DNA from: Planctomicrobium sp.
GTDB taxonomy: Bacteria > Planctomycetota > Planctomycetia > Planctomycetales > Planctomycetaceae
Reading direction: 5' to 3'
NCBI GenBank assembly: GCA_018659505.1
Contig: JABJMI010000493.1
Span: 1 to 6,060, forward strand
Length of the DNA: 6,060 nt
Numbering within the stretch: the first letter of the stretch is position 1; each line of letters begins with the position of its first letter. The notes below the pieces were generated by a model, which was not told where the DNA came from, made no database searches, and saw only the letters and a list, made by a program, of their open reading frames with translations. The position numbers and the translations under genes were made by a program. Shown here one piece after another: positions 1 through 5,806 of this stretch.

Positions 1-217
1 TCTTTAAGCTGAAAGAGCCACCTGAACCAACCTCACCAATCGCCGGAAGCCCGCCCGATTCTGGTGTGAAAATCACAGCAGAACCTGCAGGGACAGTTTC
101 GCCATCTAAGCTCAGTTTACCAGACACAGTGCCTGTTTCCCCATCGGGCAACCCTGGACTTCCACCACATCCCATAACGAAAAACAAACTGCAACACAGA
201 AAAGATACACGAAGCAT
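1..217 (-). CDS. Small secreted lipoprotein, carboxypeptidase-regulatory/transthyretin-like (5' part, runs off left edge)
   Basis: Reading leftwards from an ATG at 217-215, 72 codons are visible and the frame is still open at base 1, so the C-terminus is missing. The protein starts with a short basic and hydrophobic segment (MLRVSFLCC...) leading to a lipobox-like V14-M15-G16-C17, so I infer export and lipid anchoring at C17. The mature part is Gly/Ser-rich and then reads GTVSGKLSLDGETVPAGSAV. This is the Val-xx-Gly-xx-x-Leu-Asp-Gly-xx-Val-Pro pattern of the small beta-sandwich lipoproteins that planctomycetes often encode directly after DUF1559 genes. That is the arrangement here, 216 bp downstream of the DUF1559 stop. 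No strong Shine-Dalgarno sequence is visible before the ATG; an overlapping upstream ATG closes after two codons. Biochemical function is unknown. The family call rests on motif and context, not on a search. Confidence 0.82.
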   Translation of the reverse strand, partial: MLRVSFLCCSLFFVMGCGGSPGLPDGETGTVSGKLSLDGETVPAGSAVIFTPESGGLPAIGEVGSGGSFSLK

Positions 218-250
218 TTCAAGTCATCCCGCTGAATATCATGCGAATTA

Positions 251-275
251 TCCTCCCACAACAGTTGTGGGAGGA
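251..275 (-). promoter_or_regulatory. Perfect 11-bp inverted repeat between the DUF1559 and lipoprotein genes
   Basis: TCCTCCCACAA (251-261) is followed by a 3-base loop CAG and then its exact complement TTGTGGGAGGA (265-275). As RNA this is a very stable hairpin. It lies 33 bases before the lipoprotein ATG and about 160 bases after the DUF1559 stop. In the minus (coding) direction no U-run follows, so it is not a classical intrinsic terminator for the DUF1559 gene. In the plus direction a run of five T follows about ten bases later. More likely roles are an intercistronic mRNA-stability or processing stem, or a partial terminator that lowers expression of the lipoprotein relative to the DUF1559 protein. 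The structure is directly visible; the role is inference. Confidence 0.55.
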
Positions 276-433
276 GAAGGTGCTTTTTAGAGGTAATCTC
301 AAAAACCTATGATGTTGGATATTCACACCTAGAGTAGACAATGTTTCAAGGGTATTGAAATGTCCAATCTTTAGTTTTTGAAAGACCTGAGGTCAATCGG
401 AGCGATGGTTTCTCACTTAGAGAATAGAGGTGG

Positions 434-1468
434 TTAGAATTCGCCTACCACTTGTCCATCGGCACGGCTGGCAAGTCTGCGCAACGTGCTCATGTCCAAA
501 TTCTCGCTCAAAAACCTCACTGTCCCATCACCCATCAGCACTTGTGCACCCCCAACGTGTGAAGAAAAAAGACCGTTATTTGAACCGAAGTTGTCATGAA
601 CACCAGGTAACGCGGTATCTGAAGCATTTGGAGCATAACGAATTGTGGTGAGATTAAATGCACGTTGAGTTCTACCCGTTCCACCTACAACAGCTCCATT
701 TTGATTGGAACCCATTGTAAACCCATGAACACCACGGACATCGCGGTCAGGAACTCCGCCATTATTAGATACAAAGTTTGAAGCTTCACCCACGATGATT
801 GTATTTGTTGTGCCATCCTTGATTTTCGAAATCTTAGTCGTTTCGTTCATCAACAACACCCCACCAGAGGAGATTTCACCGTTGGCTGCGTTGCCTCCAC
901 AACAGCCGCAGCAGGGTTGGATTTCACTAGACTTATTTGTAAATCCATTACCATTTGTGGCTCCAGAGATGCCAAAATACATAGGCAACGTCAGCATGAA
1001 ATTCCCACCGGCAGGGTTCCTGCCTGTTCGATCTCCTCGAATCGGATCCATGGGGCTCGAAGGGCAAACCATAAAGTTGAACACTTTGCCAGACGCTGCA
1101 TTTCCGTTTTGAATTCCTCCTGCAGAAGCTGAATCAACCCAGCCAGGATGAGCACTTACGAATGACATTTGATTGTAAAGAGGTCCTTGGTCTGTGTAGG
1201 GCAAAATCCCCACCCACCATGTCAGACCAAAACCACCTTGCTGCGTCCGCCAAGATCCAATCGGAAACGAATCAAAAACGTCATGATAATTATGAAGTGC
1301 CAATCCGATTTGTTTAAGATTATTCTTGCACTGCGTTCGTCTAGCAGCCTCGCGAGCCTGCTGCACAGCAGGTAATAATAGTGCGATTAAGATCGCGATA
1401 ATGGCGATGACAACTAGCAACTCAATGAGCGTAAATCCGCGACGCTGCTTAAAAACAGTAGGATTCAT
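434..1468 (-). CDS. DUF1559 family pseudopilin-like protein (prepilin-type N-terminal domain, H-X9-DG C-terminal motif)
   Basis: This is a 344-residue protein. The start at 1468 is chosen because GGAGGAG lies 6 bases upstream and because it puts the prepilin motif at the normal place. Residues 1-11 are a short basic leader ending RRG; cleavage by prepilin peptidase would fall before FTLIE, leaving Glu16 as the fifth mature residue. Residues 12-35 form the hydrophobic N-terminal helix, followed by the family signature AVQQAREAARRTQCKNNLKQ and the GLALHNYHD segment. Near the C-terminus H304 and D314-G315 make the H-X9-DG motif, and the protein ends VVGEF, which is typical. DUF1559 proteins are massively expanded in planctomycetes and are thought to assemble as pilin-like envelope or matrix components through type II/IV-like machinery. 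The exact role of this copy is unknown. An unusual Cys cluster (C186, C187, C189, C190) is noted separately. The frame stays open to an ATG at 1540, but that extension looks non-coding. The lipoprotein gene follows downstream. Confidence 0.95.
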   Translation of the reverse strand: MNPTVFKQRRGFTLIELLVVIAIIAILIALLLPAVQQAREAARRTQCKNNLKQIGLALHNYHDVFDSFPIGSWRTQQGGFGLTWWVGILPYTDQGPLYNQMSFVSAHPGWVDSASAGGIQNGNAASGKVFNFMVCPSSPMDPIRGDRTGRNPAGGNFMLTLPMYFGISGATNGNGFTNKSSEIQPCCGCCGGNAANGEISSGGVLLMNETTKISKIKDGTTNTIIVGEASNFVSNNGGVPDRDVRGVHGFTMGSNQNGAVVGGTGRTQRAFNLTTIRYAPNASDTALPGVHDNFGSNNGLFSSHVGGAQVLMGDGTVRFLSENLDMSTLRRLASRADGQVVGEF

Positions 1469-1474
1469 TGCGGT

Positions 1475-1481
1475 CTCCTCC
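1475..1481 (-). promoter_or_regulatory. Strong ribosome binding site for the DUF1559 gene
   Basis: On the minus strand GGAGGAG is followed by six bases and then the ATG at 1468. It decides the start codon: the alternative ATG at 1540 has no comparable sequence and would place 24 unrelated residues before the prepilin leader. Confidence 0.85.
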
Positions 1482-1539
1482 AGGTTCGAAAAACGAAAGA
1501 ATGGACAACAAGACGACTTGATTTTTCGAGAGTTCATCA

Positions 1540-1584
1540 ACTTAGTGAGCGAACATTAGGCTACCTAGTGTTCGCTCACTAGGT
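1540..1584. repeat. Nested inverted repeat (two inverted copies of a 20-bp motif that is itself palindromic)
   Basis: CTTAGTGAGCGAACATTAGG (1541-1560) and the complement of 1564-1583, CCTAGTGAGCGAACACTAGG, differ at only two positions. They face each other across a 3-base spacer (CTA); one further A-T pair at 1540/1584 extends the stem. Each copy also folds on its own. In the right copy CCTAGTG and CACTAGG are exact complements around a 6-base core; the left copy does so with two G-U type pairs in plus-strand RNA. The element can thus form one long hairpin or cruciform, or two small hairpins. It lies 72 bases upstream of the DUF1559 ATG, so it could be part of the leader, a protein-binding operator, or a dispersed REP/MITE-like repeat. 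The symmetry is directly visible; the function is not known. Confidence 0.7.
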
Positions 1585-1641
1585 CAAGTTAATTCTGAAA
1601 AAACCTGCATTTCGGGACACAACTGCGAGAATCGCCCTTGA

Positions 1642-1667
1642 GCTCTCTCCCTATCCAAAGAGAGAGC
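1642..1667. repeat. Short REP-like hairpin in the gene-free stretch
   Basis: GCTCTCTC (1642-1649) is complementary to GAGAGAGC (1660-1667) across a 10-base loop. The flanks (CCTTGA before, CTCTTCCGCTC after) give it the pyrimidine/purine-rich look of dispersed intergenic palindromes seen in many bacterial genomes. No T-run follows on either strand, so a terminator role is weakly supported. With the nested palindrome, this accounts for the recognisable structure in 1541-1698. The remaining bases there show no gene on either strand that I can support. Confidence 0.35.
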
Positions 1668-1698
1668 CTCTTCCGCTCAACTCCATCGCTTGCTGTCT

Positions 1699-1848
1699 TC
1701 ACACCTCACGGCGAGTCCCGGAAGACGGCTTGTGAACACCCCGAGATTCATGCCAATACTGACTCGCTTTCAACTCAGTTTGCTTAGCACAATCTAACTC
1801 CCGTCTAATCTCTCACAGCTTGTGGATGATTTGCTCGGTTGTATAACG
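1699..1848 (-). pseudogene. Degraded fragment resembling the N-terminus of an IS3-type transposase OrfA
   Basis: On the minus strand from 1848 the frame reads RYTTEQIIHKL, then a TGA at 1815-1813, then EIRRELDCAKQTELKASQYW and on to a TGA at 1701-1699. The opening matches the usual start of IS3-family OrfA proteins (basic-[YF]-T-x-E-Q-I-I-x-K-L-[RS]-E), a helix-turn-helix protein that acts with OrfB in transposition. The internal TGA replaces what is normally an Arg codon (CGA to TGA is one base). The later part, ASQYWHESRGV, could be a worn and shortened version of the (Q)TYYRWRxxYGG segment, but this is much less certain. No OrfB remnant or terminal inverted repeat is seen, so this is at best a small relic. 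It starts within a few bases of where the esterase reading frame loses its family resemblance. The call depends on the short N-terminal match. Confidence 0.5.
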
Positions 1849-1849
1849 C

Positions 1850-2077
1850 ACCTGCACCGTGCAGTGAAACAATTACGGGATAGTGCTGCTTTGCATCGAA
1901 GTTAAACGGCTTCATCACCCGAACAGGCATTCCATCAAACACCTGAGGTTCATAGAGCTTGCCCAGATTCTGTTACACGAACACTGCACCCGTTAGCTCT
2001 TCGGCACGTGTCACGCTGCCTAATAACGCAAGAACGAGAATGAAATTGAAAAAACGAATCATCTTCTTGTCTATCAA
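1850..2077 (-). pseudogene. 5' remnant of a secreted alpha/beta-hydrolase (esterase/poly-hydroxyalkanoate-depolymerase-like), nonsense-mutated and truncated
   Basis: An AAGGAGAA ribosome site (2090-2083) precedes TTG at 2077-2075 and an in-frame ATG at 2062-2060. The frame begins with a good signal peptide (MIRFFNFILVLALLGSVTRA, likely cut before EE). An in-frame TAA at 1975-1973 interrupts it, and the same frame then continues LYEPQVFDGMPVRVMKPFNF and on to YPVIVSLHGAG. The pattern (short product-like N-terminus, [PA]-[VY]-R-x-x-x-P-x-x-[FY], Y-P-[VL]-[VIL]-x-x-L-H-G-x-G) is the start of secreted carboxylesterase/depolymerase-type hydrolases; HGAG is the oxyanion-hole loop. The catalytic Ser, Asp and His regions are absent: resemblance stops at about 1850 and the frame closes at a TAG (1807-1805). 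The frame is the same on both sides of the TAA, so that lesion is a substitution rather than an indel. The intact ancestor was probably co-transcribed with the DUF3472 gene, whose stop lies 41 bases upstream. Confidence 0.72.
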
Positions 2078-2082
2078 TTGGG

Positions 2083-2118
2083 TTCTCCTTGAGTGCTGTT
2101 TTCAATAGCGGAAAGGAG
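2083..2118 (-). promoter_or_regulatory. Ribosome site of the dead esterase gene, with a complementary CTCCTT upstream
   Basis: On the minus strand CTCCTT (2118-2113) directly follows the DUF3472 stop codon and is the exact complement of AAGGAG (2090-2085), the ribosome site of the esterase remnant. The intervening loop is 22 bases. A pairing that hides the ribosome site is possible, but six base pairs across a loop of that size is weak. The gap between the DUF3472 stop and the putative TTG start is 41 bases, consistent with a former operon. Confidence 0.3.
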
Positions 2119-3915
2119 TTACCGAGTACGAAATTCCTTCGAGTCGAATGCCCAAATCTTACCTTCGTCGTTGGTTACCAGAACTCTGTAATAATAAATT
2201 GTATTGGGTGTCAGTCCTGAAAGTGGTATCTGATTGTCACGATCTTGCAACGAGTCAATTTTGATACTTTGCGACCACGAACGGTTGTTATCCTGTGTTG
2301 ACTGGCTGACGGCGGAGTTGCGTTCGGTCCCGTGAAGTTCACGCTTTCCAAACGTCAGGCAATCGAATTTTCCATAGTAGAGTTCGGCACGGGCATTGGC
2401 TCCTGCCCGAATCATGGAAAGGTTGATCGTCGCGCTTGTGCTTCCGATCTTCGTTGCCATCACATCGCCGATTTCTGCGGGTAGATGGAAAAGTTGTCTG
2501 GTTGCTTCGGAGGACAGGAACTTCGGCGATGCGTTCAATTCTCGGGGCTGCGACGGTTGCTTGAATGAGTAGTATCGCATTCCGCCTGTGCCCATGGCGA
2601 ATTCCCCCTCACTTGTTGTGTACCAAGATTTGTTTGCGGGTTCCTTGGATTTGCAATTGAAGGTATCCATCGCGTGCCATTTTCCGTCTTCAGTATAATG
2701 CCAGCCTCGACGGCGAACTTCACGCACCAAATCGCCAGTCCGTTGAACTTGAGGTGGACCCGGAATCTCACAGAATGAACCAGGCGAGAGATGCACTCTC
2801 GTTTTGCCACCGTTCCACTTTCGACCAACCGCGTACAGCTTCCATTGATTTGTGGGATGGTTCCAGAAGTAACCAAAGTACGTGTCGTAGTTGCCTTCGG
2901 ACTCAACACGCAGTGCCTGCACACAGACCTCCGGTCGGTCCGGCATTGGCGTCCAACCTCGCAATTTGACACCCGAACCTTCGTGCCCAAAGCCACTGAA
3001 TTCAGCTTCTGGCGATCCGGCAGCCAAGAGGTGTGGCATTTGCTCAAGTGGTGGAACCTTTCCGCCGGAACTTGCTGCCCACATGGAAAAATTGAACCCG
3101 CCTTCGGCGCGACGATCCGATTCGAATGATGTTCCGTAGTATCCAAATGGTGTCGTGATGGGCGAGTAGCTACTGAAATCGCAAGTACTACGAGTCGTCA
3201 TCACCCACATGCGGCTTTGCTTGACGCTCGAACAGGAGTATCCTCCATGCACGGCTGCTGGTCGCCATCGAGCTCGTAGCAACTGAGCATCTTCGACACC
3301 TGGCCCGTCGACATTGATCGTGTGTAACTCACCGACTCCCAATTTGGGTTGCCTGATTTTTATAGCAGCGAGCGCGAGTGTATGCTCACCAGGCTCTGTG
3401 ACATTGAACTTAAGATTCCACGGCTGCGGATTATTCGGAGACGATTCAGCAGTCGTCACGGTGCGTGACTCACCTGCAAAAGCAATGGTGAGTTTTGAGC
3501 CAGCCAGCTCTTTTGCAACCTGCATGTTGAAGTTGAAATAAACCATTCCCGGCTTCGCTAACCAAATGTGCCAACGGATTGTTCCGCGCGTATCCTTCCA
3601 ATGATTCAGCAGAGCGAAATTTGGCTTAATTAGAGCTTCATCTCCCGTCTTCGGAAGCGACGATTCACCACTGGCTCGGCATGTACCGTGATCAAAAAAT
3701 CCATTACTTGCAGTGAGGATTAGTTTACTATTTTGAGCCAGTTGCCCATTGAGATAATAATTTCGTCCTTGATCGTCGATGCCGCCTTTGAATAACTGCG
3801 GGGCAGAACGCAGTTGTCCACTCTCTTCTGGTATTGTTTGCTCACCCGCCGTGAAACTCGCACTGTTTAGAATCAGCAGCATTGGCAGTAAATATTGTTT
3901 GAATGTGTATTTCAT
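2119..3915 (-). CDS. Secreted DUF3472 domain-containing protein with FN3-like C-terminal domain
   Basis: A 598-residue protein. Residues 1 to about 24 are a Sec-type signal peptide (basic start, LLPMLLILNSASF core), so it is exported. Residues about 40-205 are beta-rich, with IRWHIWLAKPGMVYFNFN and PQPWNLKFNVTEPGEHTLAL segments resembling the DUF5077-like, carbohydrate-binding-type sandwich that precedes DUF3472. The central part (about 215-410) carries the conserved blocks: ARWRPAAVHGGYS, SPITTPFGYYGTSFESDRR, GGFNFSMWAA, GFGHEGSGVKLRGW and GPPQVQRTGDLVREVRRRGW. Residues about 478-598 look like a fibronectin-III-type domain, ending LSGLTPNTIYYYRVLVTNDE. No enzymatic residues are known for DUF3472. 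The mix of binding-type domains suggests recognition or processing of polysaccharide or another extracellular polymer, which is inference. The ribosome site before the ATG is weak. The gene lies between a DUF1501 gene upstream and an esterase relic downstream. Confidence 0.85.
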   Translation of the reverse strand: MKYTFKQYLLPMLLILNSASFTAGEQTIPEESGQLRSAPQLFKGGIDDQGRNYYLNGQLAQNSKLILTASNGFFDHGTCRASGESSLPKTGDEALIKPNFALLNHWKDTRGTIRWHIWLAKPGMVYFNFNMQVAKELAGSKLTIAFAGESRTVTTAESSPNNPQPWNLKFNVTEPGEHTLALAAIKIRQPKLGVGELHTINVDGPGVEDAQLLRARWRPAAVHGGYSCSSVKQSRMWVMTTRSTCDFSSYSPITTPFGYYGTSFESDRRAEGGFNFSMWAASSGGKVPPLEQMPHLLAAGSPEAEFSGFGHEGSGVKLRGWTPMPDRPEVCVQALRVESEGNYDTYFGYFWNHPTNQWKLYAVGRKWNGGKTRVHLSPGSFCEIPGPPQVQRTGDLVREVRRRGWHYTEDGKWHAMDTFNCKSKEPANKSWYTTSEGEFAMGTGGMRYYSFKQPSQPRELNASPKFLSSEATRQLFHLPAEIGDVMATKIGSTSATINLSMIRAGANARAELYYGKFDCLTFGKRELHGTERNSAVSQSTQDNNRSWSQSIKIDSLQDRDNQIPLSGLTPNTIYYYRVLVTNDEGKIWAFDSKEFRTR

Positions 3916-4283
3916 TTGATCTTGCGTAAAAGTCGTTTAGTCGGATTTATTCTGAGTGATTGTAGTCACTCTCAGGAAGTAGCTCGTGTTCAGAGTTCGC
4001 AAATCGTTGTAAAAGAGTGACGCATTTGCCAGCGTTTGTCTAAAGTTGGTTCGGTTGATTGTAGGTATCTGGTATGGCAACGGCGCGGTTGACACATCGA
4101 CTTGAAAACGACCCGTCTGATATAGCATTTTTGAAGAGCCTGCGAAGTGCTCTGACAGGCATGGTTTTCGCGACCATCTACTATCAATGTGCGATTTGGT
4201 TTCTCTTCCGCCTTGAGGCTGGTCTTTGTGAGTAGGCTTAAGAGCGAAAGATTGAGTACAGATTTTATAACGATTCTTAATAG
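3916..4283. other. 368-bp intergenic stretch: small hairpin and a long stop-free minus frame, no supported gene
   Basis: Between the DUF1501 stop and the DUF3472 start. On the minus strand CTGA(GA)GTGA and TCACTCAG (within 3975-3952) form an 8-bp stem with a two-base bulge and a six-base loop, ending 36 bases before the DUF3472 ATG. A TACAAT (3964-3959) in it could serve as a -10 box, but no matching -35 is present. The minus frame ending in TAA at 3939-3937 has no stop back to 4335, inside the end of the DUF1501 gene, about 131 codons. Its only ATG-started part is 63 codons (4128-3937), it has no clear ribosome site, and its translation (for example MLYQTGRFQVDVSTAPLPYQ) matches no family I recognise. 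The length of the gap suggests that the DUF3472 gene has its own promoter here. No T-rich terminator is visible after the DUF1501 gene. Confidence 0.4.
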
Positions 4284-5678
4284 TTAAACGCCGCGAATAG
4301 GTTGCCCTTCGGCTGACAGAAAAATTGGACGATCATCCTGTGTTCTCAGTGGATCACCGAGGTGCAGACCTAGCTTCGAATAGACAGTCGCAGCGTAATC
4401 TTCCGGTGTGTAAGCATCTTCAGTGACGTAGCCACCCTGTTTGTTCGATGCACCAATCACTTGACCGCCGGGGACACCTGCTCCCGCCATGACAATGCTA
4501 TAAGCCCCTGTCCAGTGATCTCGCCCCTGATGTTTGTTGAGCTTGGGGGTACGACCGAACTCTGTCACGAAGCAAACCAGAGTGTCATCCAGTAAGCCGC
4601 GATCATCCATGTCGCGAATCAGTGCGGAAAACGCCTGGTCGACGCTTCCCATCATCCACCAGGTTCCGATTCCATAACGACCACGTCCGCCTCCACCTGC
4701 TCCGGGAAGGTTGCACGTTCCATTCGCATAGATGAAGTCGTGGTGATCCCAATTCAGGTTGGACCCTCCTGGCGTTTTGCCTGTCATTGGCTCGCGGACA
4801 TCAATCGTGACGAATCGGACTCCCTGCTCGATGAGTCTTCGTCCGAGTAGGTAACATTGACCACGGTGACCACGACCATATTCCTCGCGGATGGAGTGGG
4901 TTTCATCTTCGAGAGCGAATGCTTTTTCACTTTGCGGATGAAACAGACTTTCTTCAGCCTGTTCCATCGACGCCATCCAACTTTCCGCATCCGAACTTGA
5001 ATGCACCGGGAAACCGAGATCGATTTCATTCAAGAGCCTGAGTCGCGACCGAATGCGTTCGGCACCGATGGCTTCATTCAGTCCAAGCCCAGAGACTTTC
5101 CACTTGGGATCAGAAAGGTCCCTGCCACCGGTCTTGTAGACCTCATTTCCTGGAGGCAGGAAACCTCTCGTGGTCATTTTGGCCTGTTCATGGTTGCCGG
5201 GAGCCATAATGTAGGACGGCAGATAGCTGCAATGAGAATTAATGCGATGTCCGACCACCGAACCAATGTCTGGCATTTCTACGGGACCGCCTGGGACATG
5301 TCCTGATAATGCGTACTGAGTTCCCTTCGGGTGACCGCTCGCAATTCCGTTCTTGTGGTGCATCGAACGAATGACGGTCAGCTTATCTGCGACCTGTGAA
5401 GTTCGGCTCAGTAGTTCCGTAAACTGAATCCCAGGCGCATTTGTGTTGATTGGTTTGTATGGACTGCGATTGTCTGCCAGCGATTCCGGCTTGGGATCCC
5501 AAGTATCAATGTGCGACATCCCACCTTGTTCGAGGATGACTAACACATTCTTGGCGGATCCAGGGCGATCACCATTTTTTGCCGTTTGGGCCAACAGTCG
5601 GCTGACGGACAGAGACGTTAGCCCCCCTGCCATACCGATTCCTAGAAAACTTCGTCTACCGAACTGAATACGACTCAT
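4284..5678 (-). CDS. DUF1501 domain-containing protein, Tat-exported (alkaline-phosphatase/sulfatase-like superfamily)
   Basis: A 464-residue, full-length protein. AGGA lies seven bases before the ATG at 5678. The N-terminus has a twin-arginine signal (R8-R9-S-F-L-G, then a hydrophobic stretch to about LLAQ, residues 28-31), so it is likely exported folded by Tat, usually a sign of cofactor or metal binding. DUF1501 hallmarks follow in order: NVLVILEQGGMSHIDTWDPK (residues 44-63, with D58 and D61), a GHPKGTQYALSG segment, RFVTIDVREPM, NWDHHDFIY, EFGRTP (373-378), GRDHW (385-389), a VMAGAGVPGGQVIGASNKQG segment and a typical C-terminus with LGDPLRTQDDRPIFL. The family is related to the alkaline phosphatase/sulfatase fold and is hugely expanded in planctomycetes next to heme-binding/PSD1-type partners. 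Substrates are unknown. The upstream neighbour is a heme-binding-domain gene, 128 bp away on the same strand, which fits such a pair. Confidence 0.95.
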   Translation of the reverse strand: MSRIQFGRRSFLGIGMAGGLTSLSVSRLLAQTAKNGDRPGSAKNVLVILEQGGMSHIDTWDPKPESLADNRSPYKPINTNAPGIQFTELLSRTSQVADKLTVIRSMHHKNGIASGHPKGTQYALSGHVPGGPVEMPDIGSVVGHRINSHCSYLPSYIMAPGNHEQAKMTTRGFLPPGNEVYKTGGRDLSDPKWKVSGLGLNEAIGAERIRSRLRLLNEIDLGFPVHSSSDAESWMASMEQAEESLFHPQSEKAFALEDETHSIREEYGRGHRGQCYLLGRRLIEQGVRFVTIDVREPMTGKTPGGSNLNWDHHDFIYANGTCNLPGAGGGGRGRYGIGTWWMMGSVDQAFSALIRDMDDRGLLDDTLVCFVTEFGRTPKLNKHQGRDHWTGAYSIVMAGAGVPGGQVIGASNKQGGYVTEDAYTPEDYAATVYSKLGLHLGDPLRTQDDRPIFLSAEGQPIRGV

Positions 5679-5806
5679 GTGGGCATCCTGTAACTCAATA
5701 TCCTGAATAAGATTGAGATCCTATCAGCGATCATTACATATCACCATTACCTCAATGATTCTGGGAGGTTTTGATGTCTGTTATTATTAAATTGTAAGTA
5801 GCTCTC
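5679..5806 (-). promoter_or_regulatory. 128-bp leader before the DUF1501 gene with alternative short stems
   Basis: Reading the minus strand, ATTGAG (5756-5751) and ATTGAG (5699-5694) are both complementary to the CTCAAT between them (5717-5712). The middle segment can therefore pair with either one, but not both. The second pairing has a 12-base loop and ends five bases before the AGGA ribosome site (5689-5686). Each stem is only six A/T-rich base pairs, so this may be chance. No T-run terminator is seen after the upstream gene, so read-through into the DUF1501 gene is plausible. Confidence 0.2.

Noticed and set aside
384..394. GACCTGAGGTC short palindrome after the DUF1559 gene as a terminator
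   Set aside because: Five-base arms with a one-base centre cannot form an RNA hairpin loop and no T-run follows; at best a protein-binding half-site pair, unsupported.
430..1375. Plus-strand frames opposite the DUF1559 gene
   Set aside because: They are antisense to a strongly supported gene, lack ribosome sites, and show no family resemblance.
1469..1540. N-terminal extension of the DUF1559 gene to the ATG at 1540
   Set aside because: It would put 24 residues (MMNSRKIKSSCCPFF...) before the short prepilin leader, has no good ribosome site, and spans the strong GGAGGAG site of the 1468 start.
1562..1587. TTGACC followed 18 bases later by TAGCCT on the minus strand as a promoter for the DUF1559 gene
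   Set aside because: The -10 match is only three of six bases and overlaps the nested palindrome, so the resemblance may come from the repeat. Promoter consensus in planctomycetes is also poorly defined.
2754..3146. Overlapping open frames on both strands inside the DUF3472 gene
   Set aside because: They lie entirely within a well-supported gene whose own frame shows conserved family blocks, and their translations are Arg/Ser/Cys-rich with no recognisable domain.
4074..4235. Plus-strand 53-residue frame with a hydrophobic stretch (GMVFATIYYQCAIWFLF), a possible small membrane protein
   Set aside because: It lies opposite the stop-free minus frame, has no convincing ribosome site or promoter, and no recognised relatives. 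All other genes here run on the minus strand. Considered likely chance, though not excluded.
5679..5806. Attenuator or riboswitch in the DUF1501 leader
   Set aside because: The alternative stems are only six A/T-rich base pairs, there is no terminator-like U-run, and no known riboswitch core is recognisable. Kept only as a low-confidence feature.
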